From Meconema thalassinum (taxonomy: Eukaryota > Arthropoda > Insecta > Orthoptera > Tettigoniidae): DNA of 64,000 nucleotides. Location of the stretch: positions 978,084,084-978,148,083 of the forward strand of contig OX336389.2 in assembly GCA_946902985.2 (NCBI GenBank), read 5' to 3'. Below the pieces are notes generated by a model. It was given only the letters and a program-made list of their open reading frames with translations. It was not told where the DNA came from and made no database searches. This document shows, in pieces, positions 11,964 through 22,618 of the stretch (position 1 is its first letter; each line of letters opens with the position of its first letter). The position numbers and the translations under genes were made by a program.

Positions 11964-11989
11964 TAATAACAAATAAATTAATACATAAA

Positions 11990-12607
11990 TTAGCATACCA
12001 CAATGTACTCAAAATCTGATTCTTCTGGAACTTTCGGTTCGGGGAGTGTATCTCTCACTGTTTCTGATGACAGAAAGGTTTCATAAAATGCATGATAAGC
12101 CTTTGGAATTTGCAGGTTATAGCAAAGTTTTTTCTGATCCTTTAATTTTGCACCGGAGATGCAGAATCTTGGAGGGTAAGGTTTCACTACTTGACAGTCT
12201 GATTGGCGGCCTCATCGATTCCCGAGAACGAACCTACTAAACATAGCATCTTCATAAGCAGTCTTTATCTGAACTGTACCTGGTTCGTCCTTTGTTTATC
12301 AAAACCAAACAGCTTTTCGGAAAGGCAAAGGATTCTTACCTTCAACCGACATAAAACTGTTCTTTTGCGGGTTGAATTCAATAAAGTCAGTGTGCACCAA
12401 TGAAGAAACATTGTAGGGTGATGGATTCTTGCGTGCATTTCGTATCTGTTGAACCCATCCTTCAGGAGTGTACACTGGGAGGTTCTTTGCAGACATATAT
12501 AATTTTTGAAGAATAGAATCACATTCCATTAAACTGTGCCCTGGCTCAAAATAAATGTGATCACTCTGCTGGAGCTTTTGGTGTTTCTTGATTGTTTCTA
12601 GACACAT
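11990..12607 (-). pseudogene. Transposon-borne DUF7869-like protein, C-terminal part
   Basis: Two minus-strand pieces. The right one (12607-12299) has IYFEPGHSLMECDSI, VYTPEGWVQQIRNARK and HTDFIEF. This is the arrangement GHS-x-M-x-CD, then a Y-x-P-x-x-W segment and an aromatic DF motif seen in arthropod proteins of the DUF7869 type, which occur in multi-copy, transposon-like genes. The left piece (12187-11990) has LCYNLQIPKAYHAFYETF, the usual end of these proteins. The pieces are in different frames with about 110 bases between them, so an intron or frameshift separates them. The N-terminal part is missing. Lying within the 31-bp inverted repeats, it is probably the degraded transposase or partner gene. 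Naming is from memory. Confidence 0.5.
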
Positions 12608-12965
12608 ACAAACAAAGTTCGCATTTTTTTTGTTGTCCCTCGCAGCTATCTGACATCATCATTACATTCTCAATATCAAGTGAATCTGACACATACGTTA
12701 TTTTGCTGTAGTAAACTTTGTTGTAAGGTATACTATTGTGTTACTACGGCAAACTAACCAAAGTACAGATACGCTACTTTTCCATTGTCATAATCCCATT
12801 GTATGCAGTTTCGTAAATAAAGAAGAGCTAATTATTGCCAAACGGAACGAGCTACAGATACAATACTTTGCCAGACTGTAGATCTTATATTAATAGTAAT
12901 TCTATGATATAAATTGCAGATTCGCTATTTTTGCACTTTCGCTAGTTTGCCAGAGGTGGGACGAT

Positions 12966-14181
12966 GTGATGATGGCCACCTCCCTTGTAAAATTTCAATC
13001 CGGAGGTAACATAGTCCTCCGTTCAGATCTCCGGGTGGGGACTACTCGAGAGGGGGTTAACATCACAGAAGTGACAAAGAGGAAATCTGACATTATACGG
13101 ATCGGAGCGTGGAATGTTAGAAGTCTGCTAGGAAGTGGAAAGTTAGAAAACATAGAAAGGGAAATGGATAAGTAGAGGTTAGATTTGGTTGGGATTAGTG
13201 AAATGCGCTGGCAGAAAGAACAGGACTTTTGGTCAGGTGACTATAGGGTCATTAGCACAAAGTCAAACAATGGCCAAGCAGGGGTTGGTCTCATATTGAG
13301 TAGAAAACTTGGACAGCGGGTGGAATATTATGAGCAATATAGTGAACGGATTATTGTAGCAAAAATCAATACTAAACCTACGTGCACCACAGTGGTACAA
13401 GTCTATAAACCTACGTGCACCACAGTGGTACAAGTCTATATGCCTACCAGTCAAGCTGATGATGATGTTGAAAAGGTCTACGAAGAAATAGATGGAAATT
13501 CTGAGGTATATCAAGGGTGATGAAAATGTTATAGTAATGAGAGATTGGAATGCTGTGGTAGGAAAAGGGAGAGAAGGGAAGATAGGAGATTTCGGAATAG
13601 GTGAAAGGAATGACCGAGGAAGCAGGCTGATGGAATTCTGCACCGAGCATGAGTTGATCATAGCCAACAACTTATTCAATAACCACAATAGAAGAATATA
13701 CACATGGATGAGACCAGGAGATACAGGGCGTTACCAAATCGACTTCATTATGGTCAAGCAGAGGCTTCGAAACCAGATTTTGGATTGTAAAACATACCCT
13801 GGTGCTGACATAAACTCTGACCACAATCTGGTTGTTATGAAATGCAGATTAAAGTTAAAGGAACTGAAGTAAAGTCAAAAGCCAAAAAGGTGGGCAATAG
13901 ACAGACTGAAAGAGAAAGATGGAAATGGAAAGCCTCTAACAGTTAGGGAAGAAAAGGTTGAGAGATGGAAAGCTTACATAGAGTGCTTGTATAAGGGAAA
14001 GGAGATTCGAGAATCTTGTAACGGAAAGGGAGGAGGAAATTGATGAGGATGCAAAAGGAGATTTAATATTGAGATCAGAACTTGACAGAGCATTAGAAGA
14101 CTTAAGCAGGAACAAAGCACAAGGTATAGATGATATACCGATTGAGTTGCAACGCTGCATAGGAGATGAAGGTCTGATCAG
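12966..14181 (+). pseudogene. RTE copy A, endonuclease half
   Basis: The frame has IIRIGAWNVRSLLGSGKLEN, LDLVGISEMRWQ, GQAGVGLILSRK and, later, RDWNAVVGKG and DINSDHNLVV. These are in order the N, E, GVG, DWN and SDHN motifs of the apurinic-type endonuclease of RTE LINEs, often annotated in arthropods as craniofacial development protein 2-like. Lesions: an in-frame stop at 13173-13175, a 33-bp in-frame tandem duplication at 13374-13439, a frameshift near 13490, and a deletion of about 0.4 kb near 13920 that removes the linker present in copy B. The hAT insertion then cuts the gene. Confidence 0.85.
13374..13439 (+). repeat. 33-bp perfect tandem duplication inside the RTE endonuclease
   Basis: The unit at 13374-13406 is repeated without change at 13407-13439. 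In the coding frame it doubles KPTCTTVVQVY, just before the PTS segment, and keeps the frame. Confidence 0.95.
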
Positions 14182-14873
14182 TAGACCTGGGATTTTAAGG
14201 CAAATGCCTATTTCGTTCCTTACGAAATAACATGATTTTTTTTAAATATCTTGACGTTTCATGATAAATCCCTTACATTAATAGAGTTTTATAGTGCCCT
14301 AAAATGCCTATTTGGACCTTTAGAGCCTATTTTACTATTTTAGTGCCTAAAAATGCCTATTTTCTACATTTAAAATAAAATTCAACTTCTGTAATTTTTA
14401 CAATCACACAATGGACATCCCTGGAACGAGCAGAACAGCAGAGGGTGGGTTTTTCACAGAAATGTGCTCTTCCCAGACAACTGTCACCAAAGGAATGCTG
14501 AGTGAAGGGTGGATGTGGAGGATTAGCTCAGAAGAACAACGAGCAGGTAGTCAAGGACGTACTGTGTCGAGTGACGGGGTGAGGGGGAGGATTATCTAGG
14601 AAGAACAAGGAGCAGGTAGTAAGAAGCGACATACTGTGTCAAGTCGCCAGTGAAAGAACATCTGTTTAAGTGAATATAGTTCATCATGCCTAAAACGAAA
14701 TCATCTAAGAGTGCGCTTATACAACAATGGCTTGTACAATTTCCAGGGATGACTTTTGATGGCAAGATTATTTTCTGCCAGTACTGCAATAAACAGGTAT
14801 GTGCCTATGTCTTAAATTTCATATTAATCTAAAATTAAGGTTTTGATATTGGCTTCTCTAATTAATTGTAGAG

Positions 14874-15875
14874 ACCTACTGTCGGCGCAGAAAGTATGTG
14901 CAGTCGAGTTTAAACGCTTATACAATTTGAACCAGTCCACCAATCTAAAATATAAATACACCATCGTAAAGCGTGTTTTATTCTGCGTAATCTCCTGTTA
15001 CATGCATATTTCTATTGTGTTTCTGGTGAAAGATATATTAGGCGGAATGCAAAAAAATACCTATTTTCTTGTCCGTTTTTTGTAAACAACAACTTTGTAG
15101 TTTAATTACATGAAAACGGAGAGCCTGTCGCTCGATTTCAAATAAAAATCGGTATAAAATACAGAAATCATTGTAAGTTTTCGGTATACAACGATTTGAA
15201 ACAAAAAACTTCAGACCTTTGATGAACTCAGTCTCGATTTCGGAAGACCACCCAGTATCAAACGGACAGTCTTTTACAAAAACAATAACTTTTTTCCAAC
15301 GTGTGTAGAGTAATTAAACTTCATAAATATATTTATAATAGTGCATTCCATAATCCACCTGAATTTCATGAAAGTCGAACAGTACGTTTTCATGTAACGG
15401 TACTACAAAGTTGTTGTTTACAAAAAACGGGCAAGAAAATAGGTACTTTTTGCATTCCACCTAACATAACTTTCACAGGAAACATAATAAAAATATGCAT
15501 GTACCAGCAAAGAATGCAGAATAAAACAAGCTTTACGATGGAGTGATTGCATTTTAGATTGGTGGACTGGTTCAAATTTTATTAGCGTTTAAACTCGACT
15601 GCAGATACTTTCTGCGCCGACAGTAGTCCAGGCGACCTGGGTTCGATTTCCAGTACCGGCAGTAATTTAGAAATCTATGAGGTCTGGAAGGGTGTTGACC
15701 CAGCATCGTGAGGACAATTGAGAAACTACGGTGGGCAGGGGTCAAGGAGGCAAGGCAATACGGCTGAGGGATGTATCGTGCTGACCACACGCCACCCAAT
15801 ATCTGCAGGCCATGAGCTGGGCAGCAACCGTTATTGAAAGCCAAGGCCCTTCGGGGACTGTAGTGTTCTTGTTCT
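14874..15875 (+). mobile_element. SINE-5 (tRNA-related, truncated head) split by a MITE
   Basis: The SINE body is at 15627-15875 and begins tccaggcgacctgggttcga, with a B-box-like segment and a tail ending ggcccttcggggactgtag. Imperfect 15-bp repeats, taattaattgtagag (14859-14873) and taattaattttagag (15876-15890), enclose both the SINE and the MITE. The SINE therefore inserted first, in the hAT intron, and the MITE landed near its 5' end. Confidence 0.7.
14876..15626. mobile_element. Foldback MITE with ~240-bp inverted arms
   Basis: The left arm (14876-15117, starting ctactgtcggcgcagaaagt) is repeated inverted at 15386-15626. The arms share long stretches such as gtaaacaacaactttgtagt. The central 270 bases are AT-rich with no coding potential. 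It sits inside SINE-5 in the hAT intron. No clear target duplication was found. Confidence 0.85.
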
Positions 15876-17792
15876 TAATTAATTTTAGAGTAATAATGGC
15901 TTAATTTAAATAGTTCAAAATTACAAATTTTATTCAATAGCTCACCTTTTCTATTCCTCATCTTAGTCTCTAATTGACATCACTTTATTGTGTTTTAGAT
16001 TTCACATGAGAAAAAATGCCACCTTCAGCAGCATGCAGATAGTGCCAGTCACAAAGCGAAAGCAGCCATGAAAAGTAACATTAGACAGACTCTGCTCACA
16101 CAAACTATATCTCCTACAACTCATAATGGTTTCTATGCTGATATGTGTAGAGCCCTAGTTGCAGCAAATATCCCCTGGAATGCTGTGCATAATCCGGTTT
16201 TCAGAGATTTTTTACAGAAATACACCAAGCAGCACATCCCATCAGCATCTACATTAAAGAAAAACTACTTAGATATTTGTTACAATGAGGTCATTTTGTC
16301 AATCAGGGAGGATATTGGGGAGTCTTGCATATGGTTGTGTGTGGACGAAACCACCGACTCTGTGGGCAGGTACATTGCTAACCTTATAGTAGGAAAACTG
16401 GAACCCAATCAGGCATCTACTGCTCACCTTCTTTGCTCTAAACAGCTTGAGAAAGTCAATAGTCGAAGCATTGCATACTTCATCAACAAGGGGTTGCAAT
16501 TGTTGTATCCTGGGGGTGTTGATGATTCTTAAGTCCTTCTCCTTGTCTCCGATGCTGCTTCCTACATGATTGCCACTGCACCTCTCCTCAAAACTTTCTA
16601 TCCTTCTTTAATTCATGTTACTTGCATGGCCCATGCCTTGCATAGACTCGCAGAAACAGTTAGGGCCGAGTTTCCTGCAGTAAATACTCTCATTTCAACA
16701 ATGAAGAAAGTGTTCTGTAAGGCTCCATCAAGAATAGCCATCTTTCGAGAGAAACTCCCCTCTATTCCCCTTCCACCACAGCCAATCATCACCCGTTGGG
16801 GTTCCTGGATGGAAGCTGCCCTGTATTATGCAGAACATCTTGAGGAAATCATGACTGTGATAGACAATGTGCCTTTAACGGACAACTCTGCATGTGTGTC
16901 GTCTGTCAAAGAACTGTTAAATGATTGTTCCAGTGTTCAGAGAGACATTGCGTATTTTCATTTCTTCCAGTCACCATTACAAAAATGGAGGAAAAAGGAA
17001 ACAGTCTCAAACAGCAATTTTCTGTAATTGAAGAAGCTGAGAATAACATACAAAGTGCTAGGGGCAAGGTAGGAGATAAAATAAGAGACAAGTGGTCTAG
17101 TGTACTGCTGAAGAACCCAGGTTATTCAATGCTGAAAAGGGTACATCAGGTAATGGATGGGGAAAAGGTAGACTTACCAAGTGAAATTGAATTGAAAAAT
17201 GTAGGTAAATTTTCCTATGTCCCTCTAACATCTGTGAGTGTGGAGCGCTCTTTTTCTGCTTTCAAAATGATTTTAACAGACAAAAGACACAGCTCGACTG
17301 TGGAAAATTTGGAGAAGATTATTGTTATGTACTGTAAAGCAAACTACGAATGAAAGTACTGTAGGAATGTTCCTCACAAATAAATAAACACATACTCCAT
17401 TCGCGTTTCCACCGTTATTGGATGCCTACAGTGCTGTAATTGTGTACAGTGATTTTAGTATTAAGGTTTTAGATCAGTACTGATAATGATATATCATATA
17501 ATCCAAAACATTTTTTGACACATTACTTTTTATATTGTTTTTCATAAATGTCTTTTTTATTCTGTCTTAATTTTGCAGTTATTTCGGTTAAGAATAGGGA
17601 TACCACGTTTGTAAAAGAAATAAAGTATCACGTTACAGTTTAAGTGTATATTGTAATATTTTAAAGTCTATTTCCTGCCTATCTACACATTTTGAAAACA
17701 TATTTTAAGTGCCTAATTTCTCTTTTAAAAGCCTATTTTAGGCGCCTAAAACTAATTTTTTTAGAGCCTAAAATCCCAGGTCTACTGATCAG

Positions 17793-19162
17793 GTTATTTC
17801 ACTTGGTGTGTAGGATTTATGAGACAGGTGAGGTACCCTCTGATTTGAAGAAGAATGTTATCATCCCTATACCGAAGAAAGTAGGAGCTGACAGATGTGA
17901 GGATTACCGTACAATCAGCTTGATTACTCATGCTTCAAAGATCCTGTCTAGAATAATTTACAAGAGGATGGAAAGCCAGATAGAAACGGAATTGGGTGAA
18001 GACCAGTTTGGTTTCAGGAGAAATGTAGGAACAAGGGAAGCTGTACTTAGGCTGATTTTGGAAGGTAGAATAAGAAAAGATAAGTGAACGTTCATGGCAT
18101 TTGTAGACTTAGAAAAGGCTTTTGATAAAGCTGATTGGACTAAATTGTTTGATATTTTGAAAATGATTGGAATAAAGTATAGGGATAGGAGGGTGATCTA
18201 CAATCTATACAGAAACCAGACAGCAGTCATTCGAGCTGAAGGACATGAGAGAAGTTGGTATTTGGAAAGGTGTGAGGCAAGGCTGCAACTTATCACCCAT
18301 AATTTTCAATCTTTACATTGAACAAGCATTGAAGGAAATTAGAGAGAAATTTAAAGTGGGAGTGAAGATTCAGGGAGAAATAATTTCAACTCTGAGATTT
18401 GCTGATGACATCGTCATCTTGGCCGACACGCCTGAGGATTTGAATGAGTTTTTGTATGGTATGGACTCCGTCTTGAGGAAAGAATTCATGATAAAAATTA
18501 ATAAATGTAAAACAAAAATATTGGAATGCAGCCGCAATAAATCAGAAACCTCTATGGACATCAAATTGGCATGGGAAAAACTAAAGGAAGTAGGAGACTT
18601 CTGTTACTTAGGAAGCAAAATAACCTGTGATGGACGAAGCAAAGAGGATATAAAAAGTAGGTTGGCTCAGGCAAGGAAAGCATTTCTACAGGAAAGGAAT
18701 CTGTTGACATTGAATATAGATTTAAGTATTGGGAAGACAATTTTGAAAACCTTTGTCTGGAGCGTCGCACTGTATGGAAGTGAAACTTGCACTATTGGTG
18801 CAGCAGAAAAGAGGAGAATTGAAGCATTTGAAATGTGGTGTTACAGGAGAATGATGAAGATCAGATGGGTAGATAGGGTTACAAACGAAGAGGTATTAAG
18901 ACGAGTGGGAGAGGAGAGATGTTTCTGGTGACTGCTAATGAAGAGAAGAGATAGGTTGGTAGGACACATACTAAGACACCCAGGAAGAGCTAGCTTAGTT
19001 TTGGAAGGAAGGGTCGAGGACAAGAACTGTAGGGGTAGACCAAGGTTAGAGTATGTTCAACAGATTGCCTCGGATGTAGGGTGTGGTAGCTATGTAGAGT
19101 TGAAACGAATAGCTCAGGACAGGGAGGCATGGAGATCTGTATCAAACCAGTCAAAAGACTGA
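17793..19162 (+). pseudogene. RTE copy A, reverse transcriptase half
   Basis: Continues copy A after the hAT element: RLFHLVCRIYETGEVPSDLK, DQFGFRRNVGTREAV, motif A FVDLEKAFDKADW, motif C LRFADDIVILAD, then the C-terminal GSETCTIGAAEKRRIEAFEM and GRPRLEYVQQIASDVGCG. Compared with copy B, it has a stop at about 18085-18087, a frameshift near 18250 that destroys the RQGCNLSP motif frame, and a stop at 18929-18931 where copy B has CGA (a CpG to TpG change). It is clearly inactive. Confidence 0.9.
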
Positions 19163-19174
19163 AGACTCAAACAA

Positions 19175-20112
19175 CATGCAGTTATGAGAGAATATTCAGA
19201 AGTTTTACCTACATGAAAATTGTAATATTGCTAGTATAAATTATTTCAATAATCCATCATCATGATGGCACATTTAACTACACGTGTGTGAAAAATAGGC
19301 ATCACAAAGTCAATGCAACATGATATAAGATCGATTTTACTAAAAAGGGGACACAGTTCATAGTTTTTTTTTTAATATATGGATATCTAATTTTTCTAGC
19401 ATTTCTATCAAGTTTATGTAGTTCTAATATAGCACAAAAAAGATCGACACAGCATAGTTCTACCCGAATATGCTGTTTTTTTGACTGATGTGGCAACAGT
19501 GGATTGCTAGAAAATGACGGCGTCATACATGTCTCACGTGCAACAGAAGGAGAGAAGAATATCCCTATCTAACAAGTGCTTCATTCTAAACGTTGGAGGC
19601 CTTATAGCATGTGTTAATACATTGCACCATATGTAGTGAGAGCAACATTACCTAGTGAAAACACGAGAATGGAGAATATCGAACGAGACTGAGAAGTATC
19701 AGAAATAGTGGTATTCTCGTAGTAATGCGATGATCTCATTGCAACTGCAGTCGCACTCTTCACAGTCAAACTGTCATATCTTGGGCATTTATAGACGGAT
19801 CAGAGAGGTGGTATGATAAAATACATCCACATCCAGAAATTGGTGTCGCTTTCAAACACAAAATCAGACTTTTAGTATGTAAAATTACCTGGAAATTATT
19901 ATCCAGTGAAACTTTTCGCAATTGTATTTTCCCCATCGTGGACACTTTTTGGACTATAGTTGCCTGAAAGAACAACCAGTTACAAGGTGGAGAAGAAGGT
20001 TCAAAGTTTTCTTTAAATCAAATCCCGAGTCAGAAGGACTGATTCATAAGTCATGGGCCAATACACATGAGATTTTCATGGTCGTTCTCCACATCAATAT
20101 TTGGGTTTGTTT
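19175..20112. other. No gene or repeat border recognised
   Basis: AT-rich spacer between RTE copy A and the piggyBac element. Nothing coding or structured was supported. Confidence 0.5.
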
Positions 20113-20379
20113 TTAACCCTTAGCACTCATGCGGCGGGGGAGCCCCGACAACGAAAATATCTCGCATAGATCCTTTGTCGGGTCACACCCGACATCGATT
20201 TGTTCCGCCTATAACTTCGCTGTCGAGGTACACCCAACAAAATATCAGCAATACTGGGCTTCTCCCATCTTTTGGCGATACTATGCACTACCATTACGCT
20301 ATATTCTCTTTGGAAACAAGCCGTATGGAGAGGTATTTTGAAGGACATGCAAGTTTGAAATGAACTGTTGCATAGCAAC

Positions 20380-20652
20380 ATGGCGACGTTAGAAGATCGC
20401 GAGAAGCAAATAGCGGTATATTTGGATGAAAGTGACGTTGCTTTTAGCGATAGTGGAACTGATACTGAATTAAGTGGTGCGGAAGATCATGCAGAATTAG
20501 ATGGTGTTAGTGAATTTAGTGACCAAGAGTTCGTTTATGATGAAACATTTCGTCATAACAGTGCTGGTACCTCGAATGATGGTCGCTTATGGAGTTTAGG
20601 TGGTAAGGATTTTTTTTCTCGAAATATGATTTTTTACATCAATTATGGGTAA
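20380..20652 (+). pseudogene. piggyBac-like transposase N-terminal acidic segment
   Basis: The frame from the ATG at 20380 starts MATLEDREKQIAVYLDESD and continues through an acidic, serine-rich stretch with FSDSGTDTELSGAEDHAE. Such acidic, poorly ordered N-termini are usual for piggyBac transposases, and the frame lies where the transposase should start. After about 70 codons it runs into the palindrome and stops. The DDD core and the C-terminal cysteine-rich domain are absent. The assignment rests mostly on the element's ends. Confidence 0.5.
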
Positions 20653-21655
20653 AGCGAGGGTGCTGATCACGAATTTACTATTAGTTTTGCACCCACACCT
20701 AACGCCCTTGAGGGACGAGAGTTCGATTCCCCTCCCAGGTACTCAGTCATAAATTCAAATATGCGGCGTGTAACCAGGGAAGTTACGGTATTGTGTTCAT
20801 AAAAATAGTATGGAGACGTTTCTTATATTGGCTGTGCGAAAAGTCACACCTAACGCCCTTGAGGGTTGAGGGTTCGATTCCTCTCACAGGTACCAAGTCA
20901 TAAATTCGAATTTGCGATGAATGACCCGGATTAGGATTGACTCGGCGGATCCATAATAAAAGTGTAATTATTTATATACTGTAATCATATATTATCGACA
21001 CAATACCGTTCCGATCCGGGCCAGAGATCGCGAATTCGATTATTCCACAGAGTACTTGGGAGGGGAACCGAACTCCGACATTCAAGTGCGCTACGGATGA
21101 CTTTTCGCATATCCGAAGTAAGAAACGTTTTCATACAATTTATATCGACGATTTGCCATACAGATATGGGTTATACGTAGCAAATTCGAATTTATGAATT
21201 AGTACCCGGGAGGGTAATCGAACTCTCGACCCTCAAGGGCAATACGGGTGACTTTTCGCACATCCGATGTAAGAAACGTTTTCATACAATTTATATCAAC
21301 GCAATCCATTCCGGGTCATTCATCGCAAATTCGAATTTATGACTTGGTACCTGTGAGGGGAATCAAACCCTCGACCCCCAAGAGCGTTAGGTGTGACTTT
21401 TCACACAGCCACTGTAAGAAAAGTCTCCATACTATTTTTATGAACACAACACCGTAACTTTCCGGGTTACACGCCGCAAATTCGAATTTATGACTTAGTA
21501 CCTGGGAGGGGAATCGAACCATCGTCTCTCGAGGGCTTTAGGTGAGGGAGCAAAACTAATAGTATATTCGTGATCAGCACCCTCGATTTACCCACAATTG
21601 ATGTAAAAAAATCACATTTCGAGAATAAATATCCGTACCACCTGAACTTCATAAG
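20590..21655. repeat. Large palindrome of ~150-bp tandem units with tRNA-like B boxes
   Basis: The left arm (about 20590-20932) is repeated inverted at about 21310-21655. For example, gcgagggtgctgatcacgaa at 20654 returns inverted at about 21570. Within the arms and the spacer, a unit of about 150 bp recurs. It contains aaattcgaatttatgac, tagtacctgggaggggaatcg, a block cctcaagggcgttaggtg, gtgacttttcgcaca and acgttttcataca. Each unit carries the core of a polymerase III B box (ggttcgattcc on one strand). Two units lie in the left arm and about four in the right half, in opposite directions. Confidence 0.85.
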
Positions 21656-22078
21656 TGCTGCCGGTTCAGAAGGTTATGCAATTACTGCTAATTATAGGTA
21701 CATCCTGAGTGTAAAATACAGAACACTGTTCCTGATATGTTGTATTATGTTATAGTTCATTGCAGTAATTAATTGTATTGTATTATATTACAATAACCTA
21801 TTAAATTCACGTCGCAAACATGCATATGGTCCGATGACCTGCCACAAGCATATATTTAAATGGAGCTGAAGAGGAAATACTGTTCACAAATAATGGAGTG
21901 CTAAGGGTTAACTTTAGGGGCTTTGGTATCGTGATCATCACATTCTTGTGTTCTTGTGAGTATATTTTGTCTAATAACCTATGTTAGTATGGTGCCCAAT
22001 AGTATTTTGAGCAATTACAACTGACGGTTGGAGTGTTGAGGAGGTGGCAGTGGTTTTAAATTATGAACCATTACGGTA

Positions 22079-22215
22079 TTTACCTGGAATAGAAATGGGA
22101 TACCATGGAAAACCACTTCCAGGATTACTTAGATGGGAATCGAACTCTCCTCTTCTCAGCTTTTGTCTCACAAGGCTGAATGTACCCTGTTCAAACCCTC
22201 ACGTTAAAATTACAT
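22079..22215 (-). mobile_element. SINE-3, partial copy (second tRNA-like module and tail)
   Basis: Matches the SINE-3 copy at 40045-40288 over the tail (cctggaat, aaaaccacttccaggat) and the second B-box-like segment gggaatcgaactc. The first tRNA-like module is not recognisable. Confidence 0.65.
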
Positions 22216-22264
22216 ATTCTGGAATCTCAATATGCATCCCCGTGACCATAGTAAGTGGTCCAGT

Positions 22265-22606
22265 GAAAAATGAAAATGAAAATCCACAGCCTGCTTCCAG
22301 TCTCCGACCGGGTCAGGAATGGAATGAATGAAGCCCCCATCTAGCGGCGAGGATATGAACTGTGCCGGCTGCCGAGGCCTGACGCACTCCTCTGGGGCAA
22401 TGATTAAATGAATGACAGATGAAAGGAAATGATAGTGGAGAGTGTTGCTGGAATGAAATTTTTGACAGGGAAAACCGGAGTACCCGGAGAAAAACCTGTC
22501 TGCCTCCGTTTTGTCCAGCACAGATCTCACATGGAGTGACCGGGATTTGAACCACGGACCCAGCGGTGAGAGGCCGGCGTGCTGCCGCCTAAGCCACGGA
22601 GGCTGC
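22265..22606 (-). mobile_element. SINE-A, full copy, minus orientation
   Basis: Nearly identical to the other SINE-A copies, with the tRNA head at the right. Flanked by a perfect 12-bp duplication, aagtggtccagt, at 22253-22264 and 22607-22618. Confidence 0.93.
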
Positions 22607-22618
22607 AAGTGGTCCAGT

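Larger units (their letters stand above)
10462..12964. mobile_element. 2.5-kb DNA transposon with 31-bp terminal inverted repeats
   Basis: The left end tcgtcccccctctggcaaac and the inverted right end tcgtcccacctctggcaaac belong to a 31-bp terminal inverted repeat with one mismatch (10462-10492 and 12934-12964). A further relative of the end motif lies inside at about 12749 (ggcaaactaaccaaagt). The element splits RTE copy A between attacatg and gatgatggcc. It contains a minus-strand gene relic (11990-12607) and a block of about 295-bp repeats (10990-11963). The superfamily is not known to me. Confidence 0.75.
14686..17353 (+). pseudogene. hAT transposase (CGGBP1-like), two exons, one stop and one frameshift
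   Basis: Exon 1 (14686-14796, 37 codons) starts MPKTKSSKSALIQQW and holds the first zinc-binding pair CQYC. A GT/AG intron (14797-15998) follows. Exon 2 opens in frame with ISHEKKCHLQQHADSASH, which supplies the two histidines of the BED-like finger. Next come FYADMCRALVAANIPWNAV and FLQKYT (the CGGBP1-like region), CVDETTDSVGR with a catalytic Asp, VSDAASYM with a second Asp, TRWGSWMEAA, and the C-terminal dimerisation part YVPLTSVSVERSFSAFK. Lesions: an in-frame TAA at 16530-16532 and a frameshift at about 16940-16970. With only two visible lesions, the copy died recently. The intron carries a SINE and a MITE. Confidence 0.9.
14182..17784 (+). mobile_element. hAT transposon, CGGBP1-like family, 3.6 kb
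   Basis: The ends are inverted repeats starting tagacctgggatttta. An 8-bp duplication, ctgatcag, flanks the element at 14174-14181 and 17785-17792; the empty site is present once in copy B at about 56860. An 8-bp duplication is the hAT hallmark. The subterminal regions are packed with the motif gcctatttt and its variants (about 14206-14370 and 17680-17770), probable transposase-binding repeats. It encodes one intron-containing transposase gene. Confidence 0.95.
10330..19174 (+). mobile_element. RTE-type LINE copy A, interrupted by two DNA transposons
   Basis: The 5' end (about 10330-10461, with gggaaactacagccgtaatg) matches the 5' end of copy D near 46080. It continues at 12965 after an inserted element, runs to 14181, is interrupted by a hAT element (14182-17784) and resumes to the 3' end at 19174 with ctgaagactcaaacaac. 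Compared with copy B at 56190-56610, about 0.4 kb is deleted near 13920. The exact 5' border is uncertain. Confidence 0.8.
20117..21907 (+). mobile_element. piggyBac-type element, 1.8 kb, non-autonomous
   Basis: The element begins cccttagcactc (20117-20128) and ends with the inverse gagtgctaaggg (21896-21907). Both ends are flanked by ttaa (20113-20116 and 21908-21911), the invariant piggyBac target. A subterminal palindrome, tgtcgggtcacacccgaca, lies at 20176-20194. Only the N-terminal part of a transposase-like frame remains. The centre is taken up by a large palindrome of tRNA-like tandem units (20590-21655). Confidence 0.88.

Noticed and set aside
13263..13703. Minus-strand frame opposite the RTE endonuclease
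   Set aside because: Shadow of the plus-strand coding region; no motif of its own.
20700..21540. Cluster of tRNA genes suggested by many B boxes
   Set aside because: No A box at the right distance and no acceptor stem could be paired; the units form a tandem repeat in a piggyBac element.
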